Assembly (NCBI GenBank): GCA_903820085.1
Contig: CAIJGA010000001.1
Coordinates: 124,001 to 188,000, forward strand
From: an uncultured Chlorobiaceae bacterium
GTDB lineage: Bacteria > Bacteroidota > Chlorobiia > Chlorobiales > Chlorobiaceae
DNA length: 64,000 nucleotides
Reading direction: 5' to 3'
A program made the translations under genes and the position numbers. Shown here one piece after another: positions 18,464 to 28,237 of the stretch (within the stretch, counting starts at the first letter, position 1; each line of letters begins with the position of its first letter). The notes beneath the pieces are model-generated. The model saw only the letters and a list, made by a program, of their open reading frames with translations, did not search any database and had not been told where the DNA came from.

Positions 18464-19207
18464 TCAGCTTTTTTTGCGTTTATCGCGCACATAAATTGCT
18501 TTTGACTGCCCTTCGCCGATAATGCGTTCTTCGAAATCAAAAAGTTTTGTGGCGGCCAGCAACTCTCCAAGCCTGATATAGCCGTAATTGCGAGGATCAA
18601 ACTCCGGTGACTGTTTTGCGATATTGCTCCCAGTCGTTGCCAGATGAGCCCAGCCACTTTCATCCGAAGAGGCTTCAACGGCATTTCTCAACAATCGCAC
18701 CAGTCGTGTATCACGCTTGAGTTCCACCATCGACTTTTTGGCAATTGATTCATTTTCATTGATTTTTGCCCGTAAAACCTCGATATAAATAAACTTGTCA
18801 CAGGCAGACACAAATGCCGACGGCGTCTTTTTTTCTCCGAACCCATAGACAAAAAGACCCGATTCCCTGATCCGCGAAGCAAGTTTTGTAAAATCACTGT
18901 CGCTGGAGACAATGCAGAAGCCATGAAACTTTCCGGTATACAACAAATCCATGGCATCGATAATCATGGCGCTGTCGGTAGCATTCTTTCCTTTGGTATA
19001 GCCGAACTGCTGAATTGGCTGAATGGAGTACTCAAGCAACACCTCCTTCCAGCTTCTCAGCGCCGTCGAAGTCCAGTCACCGTAAATTCTTTTAACGCTT
19101 GATGTCCCATACTTTGCGACTTCCGCCAGAAGACCCTCAATAATGGTAGCCTGTGTATTGTCGGCATCAATCAGCACAGCCAGACGTTCCGTTTTTTCTA
19201 TTGCCAT
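18464..19207 (-). CDS. NYN domain protein (DUF88/LabA type) with C-terminal LOTUS-like domain
   Basis: A 247-residue protein. Residues 8-140 form a NYN (PIN-like nuclease) domain: VLIDADNTQ with D14 and D16, TDSAMIIDAMDLL (D78, D84), and IVSSDSDFTKLA (D103, D105) give the acidic metal-binding set. The C-terminal half (about 165-245, LVRLLRNAVEASSDESGWAHL and YGYIRLGELLAATKLFDFEER) resembles an OST-HTH/LOTUS RNA-binding domain. A role as an RNA-targeted nuclease is inferred from the domains; no substrate is known. Transcribed between the metal-binding protein gene and the OmpA-like gene. Confidence 0.78.
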   Translation of the reverse strand: MAIEKTERLAVLIDADNTQATIIEGLLAEVAKYGTSSVKRIYGDWTSTALRSWKEVLLEYSIQPIQQFGYTKGKNATDSAMIIDAMDLLYTGKFHGFCIVSSDSDFTKLASRIRESGLFVYGFGEKKTPSAFVSACDKFIYIEVLRAKINENESIAKKSMVELKRDTRLVRLLRNAVEASSDESGWAHLATTGSNIAKQSPEFDPRNYGYIRLGELLAATKLFDFEERIIGEGQSKAIYVRDKRKKS

Positions 19208-19247
19208 GATACGTTCCGCTCTTTTGTGTAAAAAAACTCAGGCGACC

Positions 19248-19454
19248 TCAAGCTTTTACCATGAAACCCTGCTCAACTATAACCGCTGCAAGAGTTGCAA
19301 TGCCGACTTTTTCCGGTTCATAATCGACAACAACAGAGCCCGTAAGATGCGATGCCTCCGCCTTTCTGACCCCGTCAACCTCTTCAAGAGCCTCTGTGAC
19401 AAGCAGTTCACAACTCCTGCAATTCATGCCGTTTACCAGTAGTTCATGTTTCAT
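19248..19454 (-). CDS. Heavy-metal-associated domain protein (CopZ-like)
   Basis: A 68-residue stand-alone HMA domain. The metal-binding loop reads GMNCRSCELLV, the canonical M-x-C-x-x-C, and the C-terminal strand VDYEPEKVGIATLAAVIVEQGF completes the ferredoxin-like fold. It probably shuttles copper or another soft metal. I use ATG 19454, where the first beta strand starts; an upstream in-frame ATG at 19499 adds 15 residues that do not fit the fold. No metal-transporting ATPase is adjacent. Confidence 0.82.
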   Translation of the reverse strand: MKHELLVNGMNCRSCELLVTEALEEVDGVRKAEASHLTGSVVVDYEPEKVGIATLAAVIVEQGFMVKA

Positions 19455-19619
19455 GGCTATAAACGAAATAACATCATTAAAGATCATATTCAGATACACA
19501 ACTGTATGGTGTGCCAGAACTCATTGAGCAAGAAGTTACGTACACTGCATGCAATTTTAAAATATTTCAGTCAAATCAGGATTGGCAGATCATTGAGGTA
19601 GTAGTTATATTAAAGTACT

Positions 19620-20219
19620 ATGAACCATTTACGACCACATTCAAGAGCCGGCAAATCATGCCTTTTGGTGCTCATGCTTTTAGCAGGGCTGACGATGCTC
19701 ACGTCATGCAACCGAACAGAAAATGAAATCAACACCCTGCAGCAGCAGGTCTGGAAAAGTCCGGAAAATGCCAAGGCCTATCTGCGTCTTGGAAACGCTT
19801 ATGCGCGCTCACAACGGTACAGCGACGCCTCAGGAGCATACAAAAGAGCCCTTGCCATCAATCCTGAACTTGACGAACCCTTGCATGCGCTTGGAGCCGT
19901 CGCTTTCAACCAGAAAAACTATACCGAGGCGCAAAAATATTTTCAGAAGCACCTTGAACGTTCTCCAAAAGACTCCCTGCGACTTTATGATCTCGGCAAC
20001 GTATTGATGCAGTTAGGGCAATTCGACAAGGCAGCCAAACTGTACAGTGAGGCCATAGAGAACAGTGACGTATTTACGGATGCTCATTACAACCTCGCGG
20101 TCTGCTATATCCGTACCGGACGCAGAGCTGAAGCACAGGCGATTTATGAATGGCTTCTTGTTAAAAACAACTATCTTGCCCTATCTCTCCAGAAGCATCT
20201 CAAAAAAGAGGCCCGATAA
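19620..20219 (+). CDS. TPR-repeat lipoprotein
   Basis: A 199-residue protein with a lipoprotein signal: basic N-terminus, hydrophobic core and lipobox LTSC (C30). About four tetratricopeptide repeats follow, for example AKAYLRLGNAYARSQRYSDA, LHALGAVAFNQKNYTEAQKY, LYDLGNVLMQLGQFDKAAKL and AHYNLAVCYIRTGRRAEAQ. It is a membrane-anchored protein-protein interaction scaffold; partners are unknown. It lies 61 bases before menF on the same strand, and could share a transcript, but no functional link is evident. Confidence 0.83.
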   Translation: MNHLRPHSRAGKSCLLVLMLLAGLTMLTSCNRTENEINTLQQQVWKSPENAKAYLRLGNAYARSQRYSDASGAYKRALAINPELDEPLHALGAVAFNQKNYTEAQKYFQKHLERSPKDSLRLYDLGNVLMQLGQFDKAAKLYSEAIENSDVFTDAHYNLAVCYIRTGRRAEAQAIYEWLLVKNNYLALSLQKHLKKEAR

Positions 20220-20280
20220 TTAACCATGAAAAAACCTCATGACGTGCCGCAATATTGTTTGAGAGTTATGATGCCGACAA

Positions 20281-21711
20281 ATGCCTATGAGTGAGCACTA
20301 TCATATCATTATACCTTCAGAGGAACCTTTGTCCATAGAAAAGGCGGTTTCAAGCCTTGCATCGGCATTAAACCGGTATCGTGACGAGTGCGCATTACCC
20401 GATCACCGTGACCGGGCCATGCTGGTTACGTTCCGCCAGCCTCTTCAACCGACAGAGCTACCGGAGTGGCTTTGCCGGCAGACGGTCTATCCCAGACTCT
20501 TTTGGATGAACCGGGAGAGGGATTTTTCCGTAGCAGGTATAGGAATTGCCGACACCATTGCCTCTGAAGCTTCAGGAAGCAATGAAGCAAGCTTCGGGCT
20601 ATTCGCACGTTGCATCGCCAGCAAAGATCCCGATGCCCGCTATTTCGGTGGATTCTGTTTCAACAACGAAGAAGAGCAGGAGCCGATCTGGCAGGAATTC
20701 TCCTCGTTTTCCTTTGTCCTTCCACTTATCCAGTTAACTCTTGAAAACGGAGCTTTTGCCATTTCATGCCACCTCTGGCTTGAATGCGGCGACAAACTCC
20801 CGGCAAAAATCAGTGCGATAACCGACATGCTCAAGCGTGTCATAACCGACACCGATTGTTCAGCAATGAAACTGCCTGAACTGCTGAACATCTCCTATAA
20901 CCCGGATGAGAAAAACTGGATAGAACAGTGCCAGAAAGCGCTGCTGACCTTTGATGCCGGCAGTATGGAAAAGATCATGCTTGCCCGGCAGACCAATCTT
21001 GAATTCAGCCACAGCTTTTCACCGTTGCTTTTTCTGTTGCAGTATCCCTATCCACAGAATGCGATCTACCGGTTCTATCTGGAACCCATTGAAAACCATG
21101 CCTTTTTCAGCTTTACCCCTGAACGGCTTTACCGGAGAGACGGCAATAAGCTGCTTACTGAAGCCCTGGCCGGCACCTGTTCAAAAGAGAGCCTCAACGG
21201 CGATGACCATCATGCTTCAGAGATGCTGTTGAATTCAGAAAAAGATATCCGGGAACATAACTTTGTCAGGGATATGATCTACGATGAGCTGCTCAAGATT
21301 TGCAGCAACATCGATATGGAAAAAGAGATCAAGGTCCTGCAACTGAATCGTCTTGCGCACCTTTATACGCGCTGCACCGCTCAACTGAAACCTGAATTTG
21401 AGAGTGACGGTGACGTCCTGCAACTCCTTCACCCTACTCCTGCGGTCGGCGGAGTACCAAAAGCACCTGCCATGCAGCATATCCTGGAACTTGAAACTTT
21501 CAGCCGTGGCTGGTATGCCGCGCCTGTAGGCTGGGTAAGCCGCGATGCTGCAGAATTTTGTGTTGCCATCCGCTCTGCGCTTGTCAATGGTGCGATTGCC
21601 TCTCTCTACTCGGGTGCCGGTCTGGTAAAAGGGTCAAACCCGTTTGCTGAATGGGAAGAGGTTGACCAGAAAATAGGTGACATTCTGGCCATAGCACGAC
21701 TGGAAGCATGA
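20281..21711 (+). CDS. menF: Isochorismate synthase (menaquinone pathway)
   Basis: A 476-residue chorismate-utilising enzyme that converts chorismate to isochorismate. The C-terminal half holds the family core: NAIYRFYLEPIENHAFFSFTPE, the LLTEALAGTCSKE motif, LHPTPAVGGVP, and FCVAIRSALVNG. The context, being first of the menF-D-H-B-C-E set, separates it from entC and trpE-like relatives. Its stop overlaps the menD start by four bases. The N-terminal ~200 residues are divergent, as is usual for MenF. Confidence 0.92.
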   Translation: MPMSEHYHIIIPSEEPLSIEKAVSSLASALNRYRDECALPDHRDRAMLVTFRQPLQPTELPEWLCRQTVYPRLFWMNRERDFSVAGIGIADTIASEASGSNEASFGLFARCIASKDPDARYFGGFCFNNEEEQEPIWQEFSSFSFVLPLIQLTLENGAFAISCHLWLECGDKLPAKISAITDMLKRVITDTDCSAMKLPELLNISYNPDEKNWIEQCQKALLTFDAGSMEKIMLARQTNLEFSHSFSPLLFLLQYPYPQNAIYRFYLEPIENHAFFSFTPERLYRRDGNKLLTEALAGTCSKESLNGDDHHASEMLLNSEKDIREHNFVRDMIYDELLKICSNIDMEKEIKVLQLNRLAHLYTRCTAQLKPEFESDGDVLQLLHPTPAVGGVPKAPAMQHILELETFSRGWYAAPVGWVSRDAAEFCVAIRSALVNGAIASLYSGAGLVKGSNPFAEWEEVDQKIGDILAIARLEA

Positions 21712-23462
21712 ACAATCGCCAGATAACCTCACTATGGAGCAGCATTGTCATTGAAGAGCTGATCCGTCAGGGTGCAGATTTTTTCTGTATCTCGCCGGGT
21801 TCACGCTCAACTTCCCTCACCGTCGCCATTGCAAGAAACCCGAAAGCCCGCTGGAAGATGTTTGCCGATGAACGTTCCGCCGCTTTTTTTGCGCTCGGTT
21901 ACGGACGGGCAACCGCCCTGCCTGCCGTACTCATCTGCACATCAGGCACCGCTGTCGCAAACTACTTCCCTGCCGTGGTTGAGGCCTCAATGGACTTTCA
22001 GCCGATGCTCATTCTCTCAGCCGACCGACCGTTCGAGTTGCTTGAGTGCGGCGCAAACCAGACCATCCGCCAGGAAAACATCTTTGGCAACTATACGCGG
22101 TGGCATATGCAGCTGCCTGTGCCTTCGAGGGAGATTCCCCTCAAGGCGCTGCTCTCCACCGTTGCCTATGCCGTAGCCAAAACCCTTGGCCCAACCGCAG
22201 GGCCGGTGCATCTGAACCAGCCCCTACGGGAGCCTTTTGAACCGGAAACGCCGGATCTGAACGATTCATGGCTTGCTCCCCTGCAAGGTTGGCTGGAAAG
22301 CGGCAAACCATTCAGCAGCTCAATAGTACCCGAAAAACAGCCCGACAGCAACACCGTCACCATGCTTCGCCAACTGCTCGCAACGGCAGAGCGACCGATG
22401 ATCATTGCCGGAAGCATGACAGGCAGGGCTGACGCATTGGCGGTCAGTGAACTGGCCGACAACTTGAACGTACCGCTCTATGCGGATTTTTCATCCGGCC
22501 TGAGAATGGTTGCCTCGGTTTATCCCATGCAGCTTTTGCTCCAGTCACCTGAATTCCGCAACTCCCTGGCCTGTGATCTTGTCCTGCACTTTGGGGGCAA
22601 CGTTATCGCAAAACACCCGTCAACAGCGCTGAAAGAGTGGCAACCGGCACACTACATTGTCATCAAGCCGCAACCAAACCGCTTTTCCCCTGACCACAAC
22701 GTCACCTGCTCTCTTGAAGCATCTATTGCACTCTCTGCCGGAATGCTGAAAGGGAGTCGCGCCACACCGCCAAAACCGGGCATCAACACTGTTGACCGCT
22801 TTTTCAAGGTAGCATCTGAAAAGATTCAAGCCGAACTTCTTCCCGACAAGCCGGTTACCGACATTTCCGCTGCCCGACTGGTTTCAGAACTTATCAAGGA
22901 GCAGCAGGTCCTTTTTGTTTCAAACAGCATGCCCGTCAGGGATATGGACAACTATGCCAACAGCTGCCATGCAGGCGGCATTCCAACAGCCATCAACCGC
23001 GGAGTAAGCGGCATTGACGGCATCATCTCCACCGCTGCCGGCTTTGCCAATGGACACCAAAAACCAGGAACACTGATGATTGGCGACATTGCATTCCTGC
23101 ACGACCTCAACGCCCTCTCGCTGCTCGGCACGCTCCCGGTACCCATGCAGATCATCGTCCTGAACAACAACGGCGGCGCAATATTCTCGTTCCTTCCAAT
23201 TTCAGCATACCAAGACGTTTTTGAAACTCATTTCGCCACACCGCAGAACTACAGTATCCGCTCAGCTGCAGAAACATTCGGGCTTGACTACGCTTGTCCG
23301 CAAACCAACCGGGAATTCAGTGAGGTGTACCGCGCGGCATGCAGCAGTAACCGGAGCCTGGTTATTGAGGTGAAAAGTTCGCGAGGCGAGAATGTGCTTC
23401 AGCACCGTGCCCTGCGGGAACGAATCACAGCGCTGACCAATGAATATCTCTCCCGGCGGTAG
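21708..23462 (+). CDS. menD: 2-succinyl-5-enolpyruvyl-6-hydroxy-3-cyclohexene-1-carboxylate synthase
   Basis: A 584-residue thiamine-diphosphate enzyme that joins isochorismate to the succinic semialdehyde-TPP adduct made from 2-oxoglutarate. The N-terminal ISPGSRSTSLTVAI and the DERSAAFFALGYGRATALP block (with the TPP glutamate) are MenD signatures. The TPP-binding motif near the C-terminus starts at GDIAFLHDLNAL and ends NNNGGAIFSFLP. Second gene of the operon, coupled to menF by a four-base overlap. Confidence 0.95.
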   Translation: MNNRQITSLWSSIVIEELIRQGADFFCISPGSRSTSLTVAIARNPKARWKMFADERSAAFFALGYGRATALPAVLICTSGTAVANYFPAVVEASMDFQPMLILSADRPFELLECGANQTIRQENIFGNYTRWHMQLPVPSREIPLKALLSTVAYAVAKTLGPTAGPVHLNQPLREPFEPETPDLNDSWLAPLQGWLESGKPFSSSIVPEKQPDSNTVTMLRQLLATAERPMIIAGSMTGRADALAVSELADNLNVPLYADFSSGLRMVASVYPMQLLLQSPEFRNSLACDLVLHFGGNVIAKHPSTALKEWQPAHYIVIKPQPNRFSPDHNVTCSLEASIALSAGMLKGSRATPPKPGINTVDRFFKVASEKIQAELLPDKPVTDISAARLVSELIKEQQVLFVSNSMPVRDMDNYANSCHAGGIPTAINRGVSGIDGIISTAAGFANGHQKPGTLMIGDIAFLHDLNALSLLGTLPVPMQIIVLNNNGGAIFSFLPISAYQDVFETHFATPQNYSIRSAAETFGLDYACPQTNREFSEVYRAACSSNRSLVIEVKSSRGENVLQHRALRERITALTNEYLSRR

Positions 23463-23533
23463 GCTCGAAATTCCCTTTCACCATCCCATAAATAAAAAAT
23501 AACTCTCTCGAACCATCCTGCCGATTAGACATT

Positions 23534-24364
23534 ATGTCCTCAAAAAACCAACCCTTAAAGAATGGCATACCTTTTCATATAGAAACCCTTGGGGATACCT
23601 CCCTACCCCGCATCGTCTTCCTGCACGGCTTTCTGGGCTCGAGCAACGACTGGCTTCCGATTGCCCGGCAGCTTGAAAAAGAGTACTGCAGCATTCTGGT
23701 CGACCTGCCCGGCCATGGAGAGAGCGGCATAGCAGCAAACAGCAACCCCGACCTCTTTTTCACGAAAACAGTCGATGCGCTTGCAGCGGAACTGCGTCAG
23801 ACAGCGTTCCCTCCCTGCCTGCTTGTCGGCTATTCCATGGGAGGCCGGATTGCACTGGCCCTGCTGCTCCGACACCCTGATCTCTTTGAAAAAGCAATTA
23901 TTGTCTCCGCTTCGCCCGGTCTCCGAACCAGAGAGGAGCGCATCAGCCGCCAGGAGAGCGATGAAGGCGTCGCCCGGAAAATTGAACGGAACTTTGACAG
24001 CTTTATCAAGGCATGGTATGAGCAGCCGCTTTTTGCAACGCTGAAAAATCATCCCGTTTTTCAAGAGACCGAGCAGAAAAGAAAGATCAACAACCCGCAG
24101 AATCTCGCATCGGCACTCAGGCTGCTCGGCACCGGACGCCAGCTCTCACTCTGGGATGAACTGCCGCAAAACAAAGTGCCTATACAATTTTTTGCGGGTG
24201 AAAAAGACCTTAAATTCGTTGAGATTGGGCACCAAATGGTTAATTTATGCTCTGAATCCAAGCTCGAGATCTTTCCCGGGTGCGGCCACACGTTGCACAT
24301 TGAAAACAGGGAGTTGTTTCTCGACCGCCTTACAACATTTTTCAACAAGCATCAACCATCCTGA
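23534..24364 (+). CDS. menH: 2-succinyl-6-hydroxy-2,4-cyclohexadiene-1-carboxylate synthase (alpha/beta hydrolase)
   Basis: A 276-residue alpha/beta hydrolase. The oxyanion region [12 protein letters not shown] (29-40), the nucleophile elbow GYSMGG with S101, D225 in FAGEKDLKF and H252 in GCGHTLHIE give the catalytic triad, and these motifs match MenH. It eliminates pyruvate from the MenD product. Its position between menD and menB supports the call over a generic hydrolase. It is 71 bases after menD and its stop is one base from the menB start. Confidence 0.9.
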   Translation: MSSKNQPLKNGIPFHIETLGDTSLPRIVFLHGFLGSSNDWLPIARQLEKEYCSILVDLPGHGESGIAANSNPDLFFTKTVDALAAELRQTAFPPCLLVGYSMGGRIALALLLRHPDLFEKAIIVSASPGLRTREERISRQESDEGVARKIERNFDSFIKAWYEQPLFATLKNHPVFQETEQKRKINNPQNLASALRLLGTGRQLSLWDELPQNKVPIQFFAGEKDLKFVEIGHQMVNLCSESKLEIFPGCGHTLHIENRELFLDRLTTFFNKHQPS

Positions 24365-24365
24365 C

Positions 24366-25187
24366 ATGAGCGCTGTAAACTGGATACAAGCAGGTGAATT
24401 TACCGACATTCTCTATCACAAGTTCGAAGGCATAGCTAAAATCACCATCAACCGCCCTGAAGTGCGCAATGCGTTTCGCCCCCAGACCGTTGACGAAATG
24501 ATTGAGGCCCTGTCGGACGCAAGAAATGACAGTTCGATTGGTGTGGTCATTCTGACCGGCCAGGGCGACAAGGCATTCTGCTCGGGAGGCGACCAGAAAA
24601 TCAGGGGTAATGCCGGTTATGCTGACGGCAAAGGAGTCAACAAGCTCAATGTCCTTGATTTCCAGCGCGATATCCGCACCTGCCCGAAACCGGTCATTGC
24701 CATGGTGGCAGGCTACTCCATCGGTGGAGGTCATGTGCTGCACATGCTGTGCGACCTTACCATTGCAGCCGAAAATGCCATCTTCGGCCAGACAGGCCCA
24801 AAGGTTGGTTCATTTGACGGAGGGTGGGGAGCGAGCTACATGGCCCGGCTTGTCGGCCAGAAAAAAGCGCGCGAAATATGGTTCCTCTGTCGCCAGTACA
24901 ATGCCGCTGAAGCACTTGCGATGGGACTGGTGAACACCGTTGTCCCGCTTGAGCAGCTTGAAGAGGAAACCGTGAAGTGGTGCCGTGAAATCCTTGCCAA
25001 CTCTCCGCTTGCGATCCGCTGCCTGAAATCGGCCCTCAATGCGGATTGTGACGGCCAGTCCGGCTTGCAGGAACTTGCCGGCAATGCCACCATGCTCTAC
25101 TATATGAGCGAAGAGGGACAAGAGGGCCGGAATGCCTTTGTCGAAAAGCGGAAACCTGATTTCAGCAAATTCCCCAAAAGACCTTGA
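24366..25187 (+). CDS. menB: 1,4-dihydroxy-2-naphthoyl-CoA synthase
   Basis: A 273-residue crotonase-fold enzyme that closes the naphthoquinone ring. [28 protein letters not shown], and the C-terminal [20 protein letters not shown] are near-diagnostic for MenB. Q142-T143-G144 in FGQTGPKVG places it with the bicarbonate-dependent type, in which a glycine rather than aspartate occupies that site. I start at ATG 24366, one base after the menH stop; the frame is open further upstream inside menH but that extension is not MenB-like. Confidence 0.96.
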   Translation: MSAVNWIQAGEFTDILYHKFEGIAKITINRPEVRNAFRPQTVDEMIEALSDARNDSSIGVVILTGQGDKAFCSGGDQKIRGNAGYADGKGVNKLNVLDFQRDIRTCPKPVIAMVAGYSIGGGHVLHMLCDLTIAAENAIFGQTGPKVGSFDGGWGASYMARLVGQKKAREIWFLCRQYNAAEALAMGLVNTVVPLEQLEEETVKWCREILANSPLAIRCLKSALNADCDGQSGLQELAGNATMLYYMSEEGQEGRNAFVEKRKPDFSKFPKRP

Positions 25188-26257
25188 AAGCCTCACAGAT
25201 CGTTCTCTACCAATATGCTATCCCCTTTACGGAACCAATCACCGTCAAGGGGCGGCGAATGATGCAAAGGGAGGGCATTGTCCTTGCATTGAAGAGCCCG
25301 GACGAGCGGCATATCGGCTACGGTGAAATTGCTCCGCTTCCGGGACTCCACCGGGAATCGCTGCAAATAGCCGAGGCGCAGCTTGTAGAGTTGTTGGCTA
25401 AATACGACCTTTCCAACCCCAACCTGTTGCTTGAAGGACTCTACCCCTCGGTTCGCACCGGACTGGAGATGGCGATGATCAACCTTGAGGCCGCCATATC
25501 AGGGACGCTTCCCGCTTTTTCACATGCAGGGCAGTCCGCCGGGCATGTTCCGGTCAATGCGCTGCTCTTCGGCAATACGGCGCTGATCATGCAGCGGGCA
25601 GAGGAGTACTTCTCTGTTGGATACCGAACCTTCAAGCTCAAAGTCACGGCAAGTGATACCGCAGGCGCCATCAAGAGCATCCATGCACTGCACCATACCT
25701 TTGGAGAGCGTATCGAACTGCGGCTCGACGCCAATCAGTCGCTCTCGCTTGACGAAGCGCTTGATTTAGCCCGACATCTTCCAAAGGGAAGCATTGCCTA
25801 TATTGAAGAGCCATTGAAGCAGGCTGAACTGATCGGCGAATTTTACGCAAAAACAGCTCTCCCTTCAGCACTTGATGAAACCCTCTGGCAAAAACCGGAA
25901 CTGCTGCCAGAGATTCCCGAAACAGCGCTTGCTGCGCTGATACTGAAACCAAACCGGTTGGGCGGTATCTCTGCCGCGCTGCAATTTGCCCAATATGCCC
26001 TGAATCACCATTTGCTTGCGGTTTTCAGCTCAGCATTCGAAAGCGGAATCAGTCTGAGTTTTTATGCCTGGCTTGCCGCATCAACCGCTTCAAAATCTGC
26101 CGCATGCGGGCTTGATACCTACCGTTACCTGCAGCATGACCTGCTTGAAACCCCTTTTGGAGCTGAAAACGCACTTCTTGATGCCCGCAAACTCTACCAC
26201 GAGGGAGTGAAGGTCAATCAGAGAAGCCTCAAGCGTACCTCACTATGGACATTATAG
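25184..26257 (+). CDS. menC: o-Succinylbenzoate synthase
   Basis: A 357-residue enolase-superfamily enzyme that dehydrates the MenH product to o-succinylbenzoate. Catalytic positions are visible: K151/K153 in FKLKV, D182 in LDANQSL, E209 in IEEPL, D231 in DETLW and K255 in LKPNRLGG. The start is TTG at 25184, overlapping the menB stop as TTGA; no ATG exists before residue 26 and the N-terminal strand ([14 protein letters not shown]) needs this start. Translational coupling to menB is likely. Confidence 0.93.
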   Translation: MKASQIVLYQYAIPFTEPITVKGRRMMQREGIVLALKSPDERHIGYGEIAPLPGLHRESLQIAEAQLVELLAKYDLSNPNLLLEGLYPSVRTGLEMAMINLEAAISGTLPAFSHAGQSAGHVPVNALLFGNTALIMQRAEEYFSVGYRTFKLKVTASDTAGAIKSIHALHHTFGERIELRLDANQSLSLDEALDLARHLPKGSIAYIEEPLKQAELIGEFYAKTALPSALDETLWQKPELLPEIPETALAALILKPNRLGGISAALQFAQYALNHHLLAVFSSAFESGISLSFYAWLAASTASKSAACGLDTYRYLQHDLLETPFGAENALLDARKLYHEGVKVNQRSLKRTSLWTL

Positions 26258-27711
26258 GACGGGCGGCACAGCTTTATGGCAACTCGCCAATGCTCAGAGT
26301 GGCCGGCAAAACCCTCTCATTCATCGAGTGCGACAGGCAGGCCCAAGAGATTGCAAAAAGCCTCTATCACAAAGGGCTTCGTATCGGAGATCTTGTCGCA
26401 ATTGCTGCGCCAAACAGCGGGGAGCTGATCGTGCTGCTTCTCGGACTGCTGAAAGCCGGCCTGATTGCCGCACCGCTCAACTCCCGTTTTCCTGTGCAGC
26501 AGCTAAGATCCACTCTTGAAAAACTCCGCCCCAATCTGGTAATAACCGGCAGTAAAGAGAGCTTCGCTGGTATCGGCACAGCAACCGTTGCCTCAATTCT
26601 TGAAGAGGCCTCATTCGGCACAACTTCCGGCGATTTTCTGAACCCGGAAGAGATGGAGAGGCCTGTTACCATTATCCACACCTCGGCAAGCTCAGGTGAG
26701 GCAAAAGCCGCCGTCCACAGCTTTGCCAACCACTGGTATAATGCCCTTGGCTCCAATAAAAACATCCCTTTCGCCGCCGGAGATTGCTGGCTTCTTTCAC
26801 TGCCGCTCTACCACATTGGTGGCTACAGCCTTCTCTTCCGCTCGCTCATCTCCGGCGGCTCCCTTGCCATCGGTGAGCCTGATGAAACTCTTGGCCACTG
26901 CATTGAGAACTTCCCGCTCACGCACCTCTCCCTTGTGCCAACACAGCTTTACCGCCTGCTTGCCGACAAGATGAGTTGCGGCAGGCTCCGCAAGCTGAAA
27001 GCCGTTTTGCTTGGCGGCAGTTCAGCGCCAAAATCGCTGATTGAGGAGGCGCTCCGCCACAATATTCCCGTCTACCTGAGCTACGGCTCAACAGAGATGG
27101 GCTCGCAGATTGCAACCACACCGGAACCAATAGGCCGTATTCAGCAAAACAGCGGAAAAATCCTGCCTTACAGAGAGTTGACTGTCGCAAAAGATGGGGA
27201 ACTGCTGGTCAAGGGGCCCTGTCTTTTTCAGGGATACCGGCAAGATGGCATCATTGAGCCTCAGACCGATAAAGAGGGATGGTTCCATACTTCAGATATC
27301 GGCAGTGTCGCCAATGACCATACCGTCACCGTAATCGGCCGCAAGGACAATATGTTCATCTCCGGAGGAGAAAACATCCACCCCGAAGAGATCGAAAAAG
27401 CGCTGATGATGATTGACGGCATCCTGGATGCCCTTGTTGTACCGATAGCTGACAGGGAATACGGTCAGCGGCCGGTCGCCTTCATCCAGATCACCGCAGA
27501 AAAAATAACTGATGAAAGCGCTATCATTGAGGCCATGCTCTCTATGATCGGAAGGCTGAAAAGCCCGACTCGCTATATCATGATAGAGGAGTGGGCAACC
27601 CTGCCGGGATCACAGAAAATCGACAGGGCCTGGTACAAAAAAGAGGCATCAAAAAAGCAGAATCCCCCCGGGAATAGTCAGCGATTCAGCCTCTGGACGC
27701 CTTGCGCTTGA
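26245..27711 (+). CDS. menE: o-Succinylbenzoate-CoA ligase
   Basis: A 488-residue acyl-adenylate-forming enzyme that activates o-succinylbenzoate with CoA. Core motifs: TIIHTSASSGEAKAA (P-loop-like, residues about 143-157), LPLYHIGGYSLL, YLSYGSTEMGSQ, and GWFHTSDIG with the hinge RKDNMFISGGENIHPEEIE. It overlaps menC by 13 bases. It is last in the operon; menA and menG, needed to finish the quinone, are not here. Its end overlaps a convergent membrane-protein gene by 26 bases. Confidence 0.94.
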   Translation: MDIIGRAAQLYGNSPMLRVAGKTLSFIECDRQAQEIAKSLYHKGLRIGDLVAIAAPNSGELIVLLLGLLKAGLIAAPLNSRFPVQQLRSTLEKLRPNLVITGSKESFAGIGTATVASILEEASFGTTSGDFLNPEEMERPVTIIHTSASSGEAKAAVHSFANHWYNALGSNKNIPFAAGDCWLLSLPLYHIGGYSLLFRSLISGGSLAIGEPDETLGHCIENFPLTHLSLVPTQLYRLLADKMSCGRLRKLKAVLLGGSSAPKSLIEEALRHNIPVYLSYGSTEMGSQIATTPEPIGRIQQNSGKILPYRELTVAKDGELLVKGPCLFQGYRQDGIIEPQTDKEGWFHTSDIGSVANDHTVTVIGRKDNMFISGGENIHPEEIEKALMMIDGILDALVVPIADREYGQRPVAFIQITAEKITDESAIIEAMLSMIGRLKSPTRYIMIEEWATLPGSQKIDRAWYKKEASKKQNPPGNSQRFSLWTPCA

Positions 27712-28231
27712 GCCTTAAAACAGCAAATGCTCCCCCGAGACCGGCAATAGGAGCATAAAAGGCACCGGAAAAAAGCATGTTCATCAAAATATCCGTGAAG
27801 CTTAACGAAACAGGGCTCAAGGCCAGTTTCTCTGCCGCAACAAGCTGCCGCACCTGCTCCTGAAGCTCGGGCTTGCCCTTGGCCATATCAGTTACCCAAC
27901 CAATCACAACGGCAAGACTCTCCGTGCCTGGCCTGTAATTGAAAAAATCCATCAAAAGAAAGGTAATTCCCTCGGACGCAATACCCCCAACCAGTCCGAC
28001 AAGACATCCGACAAAAAAAGCATCCCGGTAGCTCAGCCTTACCTGAAAGCGGAGTATGGTCTGATAGAGTGCTATGGTGCCCGCAAAAAATATCCCGGCA
28101 AAAAGAAAGATATTCACCATGGTCAGGTAAGGCACGGTTGTCGTCAGAATAACGATGGCGGTACCCAGCAGCACGGCATAACGTTGGCCCGCAACGGGCA
28201 AAAGAGATTTATTCACATTTTCAGCAGCCAT
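27686..28231 (-). CDS. Integral membrane protein, DUF4199-like
   Basis: A 181-residue protein with about four transmembrane helices (near residues 18-35, 40-60, 75-100 and 145-170) and a soluble loop of ~45 residues between the third and fourth. The order and the LSYRDAFFVGCLVGLVGG helix resemble DUF4199 proteins of Bacteroidetes/Chlorobi, whose function is unknown. The match is by pattern only. It lies six bases after dapB on the minus strand and overlaps menE tail to tail. Confidence 0.6.
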   Translation of the reverse strand: MAAENVNKSLLPVAGQRYAVLLGTAIVILTTTVPYLTMVNIFLFAGIFFAGTIALYQTILRFQVRLSYRDAFFVGCLVGLVGGIASEGITFLLMDFFNYRPGTESLAVVIGWVTDMAKGKPELQEQVRQLVAAEKLALSPVSLSFTDILMNMLFSGAFYAPIAGLGGAFAVLRLKRKASRG

Positions 28232-28237
28232 ATCCCC

